From an uncultured Clostridia bacterium (GTDB lineage: Bacteria; Bacillota; Clostridia; TANB77; CAG-508), in contig CAQPRV010000050.1 in the NCBI GenBank assembly GCA_948857205.1, positions 1 through 35,685 on the forward strand: a stretch of 35,685 nucleotides of DNA, in the 5' to 3' direction. Within the stretch, counting starts at the first letter, position 1. Each line of letters opens with the position of its first letter. Positions 35,099 to 35,685 of this stretch are shown here, piece after piece. Position numbers and translations under genes: made by a program. The notes below the pieces were generated by a model. That model saw only the letters and a program-made list of their open reading frames with translations, was not told the origin of the DNA and searched no databases.

Positions 35099-35260
35099 AT
35101 GTTAAATGATGAAATATGTAAATTAAGGGATAAATTAAATAAAAGTATAGAAAACGGTGAAGATTATGAAGTAACATATAAAATAAGTATAGAATTAGAT
35201 GAACTAATAGCACAATATTATAAAATAGGTGCTGATAATACTGTTAGTGTAAATTCTTAA
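35099..35260 (+). CDS. Spo0E-like aspartyl-phosphate phosphatase
   Basis: The protein is 53 residues. ATG 35099 is chosen because AAAGGAGAA (35084-35092) is properly spaced; the longer frame from 35048 begins inside the promoter. The Spo0E signature S-x-x-L-D-x-L-I is met by SIELDELIAQYY at residues 30-41, after a first helix (LNDEICKLRDKLNKSIENG). Spo0E-type proteins form a helical hairpin that dephosphorylates Spo0A-P and so restrains sporulation. The gene has its own promoter and a Spo0A-box match upstream, consistent with feedback. The short C-terminal tail is not conserved. Confidence 0.85.
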   Translation: MLNDEICKLRDKLNKSIENGEDYEVTYKISIELDELIAQYYKIGADNTVSVNS

Positions 35261-35411
35261 AATAGAAAAATTATGCTCACTTTCCTAAAATACCTTATAT
35301 ATAAATTTATTTCATAAATTTGTTCTATTCTAAGGAGAAACCAATTTAAATAGTTTATCTTCAAGCATAATCTCGTATAATGGATTATGCAAAAGAAATT
35401 TAAAATAATTC
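35261..35411. other. Short intergenic region with palindromes
   Basis: No gene seen. Two perfect inverted repeats are present: AAATTTAT/ATAAATTT around 35304-35322, and GCATAATC (35365-35372) with GATTATGC (35383-35390) around a 10-nt loop. Neither is followed by a T-run long enough for a clear terminator. Confidence 0.45.
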
Positions 35412-35460
35412 AGCGAGCTACCAGATTTTTAACTCTGACATAGCTCGCTTTTCTCTGTTT
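35412..35460. terminator. Bidirectional terminator between convergent genes
   Basis: AGCGAGCTA (35412-35420) pairs perfectly with TAGCTCGCT (35441-35449), and CAGA with TCTG inside the loop. The plus strand continues TTTTCTCTGTTTTT. It lies between the Spo0E-like gene and the convergent reverse-strand gene, so it could serve both. Confidence 0.85.
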
Positions 35461-35478
35461 TTATTTATTCTATTTTTT

Positions 35479-35685
35479 CTAGTTTGAAAATGTCCATTTT
35501 CCATCACTTCCTTTTGTTGCTATGACACTAGATGGTAGAGAAACTGTTTTATTTGTTATAAAACAATATTGATTTTCTTTGCTTAAATAAATTATTATTG
35601 CATATATTGTTTTTTCTTTATCACTTAACTTTTTATCTGTTAATATTTCTACTGGTATCCATATACCTTTTAAGTTTAAGTTAGA
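35479..35685 (-). CDS. 3' end of a reverse-strand gene, possible replication-initiator-like protein
   Basis: Only the last 68 codons lie in the window; the 5' end is cut at the edge. The stop TAG is the reverse complement of 35479-35481. The text begins SNLNLKGIWIPVEILTDKKL, then SDKEKTIYAIIIYLSKENQY, then CFITNKTVSLPSSV. GIWIPVEILTDKKLSDKEK with a later CFITN pattern recalls the N-terminal HTH region of phage/plasmid replication-initiator and DnaD-like proteins. The end GSDGKWTFSN departs from that family, so the gene may be truncated or belong to something else. Confidence 0.5.
   Translation of the reverse strand, partial: SNLNLKGIWIPVEILTDKKLSDKEKTIYAIIIYLSKENQYCFITNKTVSLPSSVIATKGSDGKWTFSN

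Overview
The window comes from an AT-rich, low-GC Gram-positive bacterium, most likely an uncultured gut-type member of Clostridia. The basis is the very A/T-biased codon use, AGGAGG-type ribosome binding sites, TTG and GTG starts on housekeeping genes, a Spo0E-like phosphatase gene next to a Spo0A-box sequence, the gdpP-rplI-dnaB cluster, the ymfF/ymfH pair, and a secreted dockerin-bearing M26-type metalloprotease. No species name can be justified from the sequence alone.

Layout. Positions 1-804 hold the first codons of a divergent gene and a long, structured, apparently non-coding leader for rpoB. rpoB (805-4566) and rpoC (5342-8866) are separated by about 775 bp. That gap carries a collapsed MntA/HepT-type toxin-antitoxin relic, a small palindrome and three tandem 71-bp repeats. 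After the rpoC terminator come an XRE-type membrane regulator with a possible attenuator leader, and an overlapping small gene. Next is gdpP (c-di-AMP phosphodiesterase, with a +1 frameshift just before its last conserved motif), then rplI and dnaB. A REP-associated tyrosine transposase (RAYT) gene follows, 1 nt ahead of tilS, and then ftsH with its own promoter. Near-identical GGGGACGGAG repeats lie immediately after the stop codons of rpoC, the small gene and dnaB. Two more copies lie in frame inside tilS.

From 18.4 to 20.1 kb there are a strong terminator, a 95-bp foldback element, a membrane-anchored J-domain protein and nrdG. From 20.1 to 31.75 kb lies a two-gene secreted system: a 311-residue cohesin-like plus dockerin protein, and a 3559-residue protein. 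The large protein has an N-terminal dockerin, Ig-like repeats, an M26 (IgA1 protease/ZmpB-type) region with HETGH, and about 1380 C-terminal residues of GLUG-type repeats in blocks of about 346 residues. The last 4 kb hold rpsU with a consensus promoter and strong terminator, the M16-family pair ymfF/ymfH, a Spo0E-like gene, and the 3' end of a reverse-strand gene cut by the window edge.

The housekeeping genes cover transcription (rpoBC), translation (rplI, rpsU, tilS, EF-P modification), replication (dnaB), anaerobic dNTP supply (nrdG) and membrane quality control (ftsH). Two accessory layers stand out. One is a RAYT with a REP-like repeat family that has entered a protein-coding gene in frame. 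The other is a putative cohesin/dockerin-assembled giant protease.
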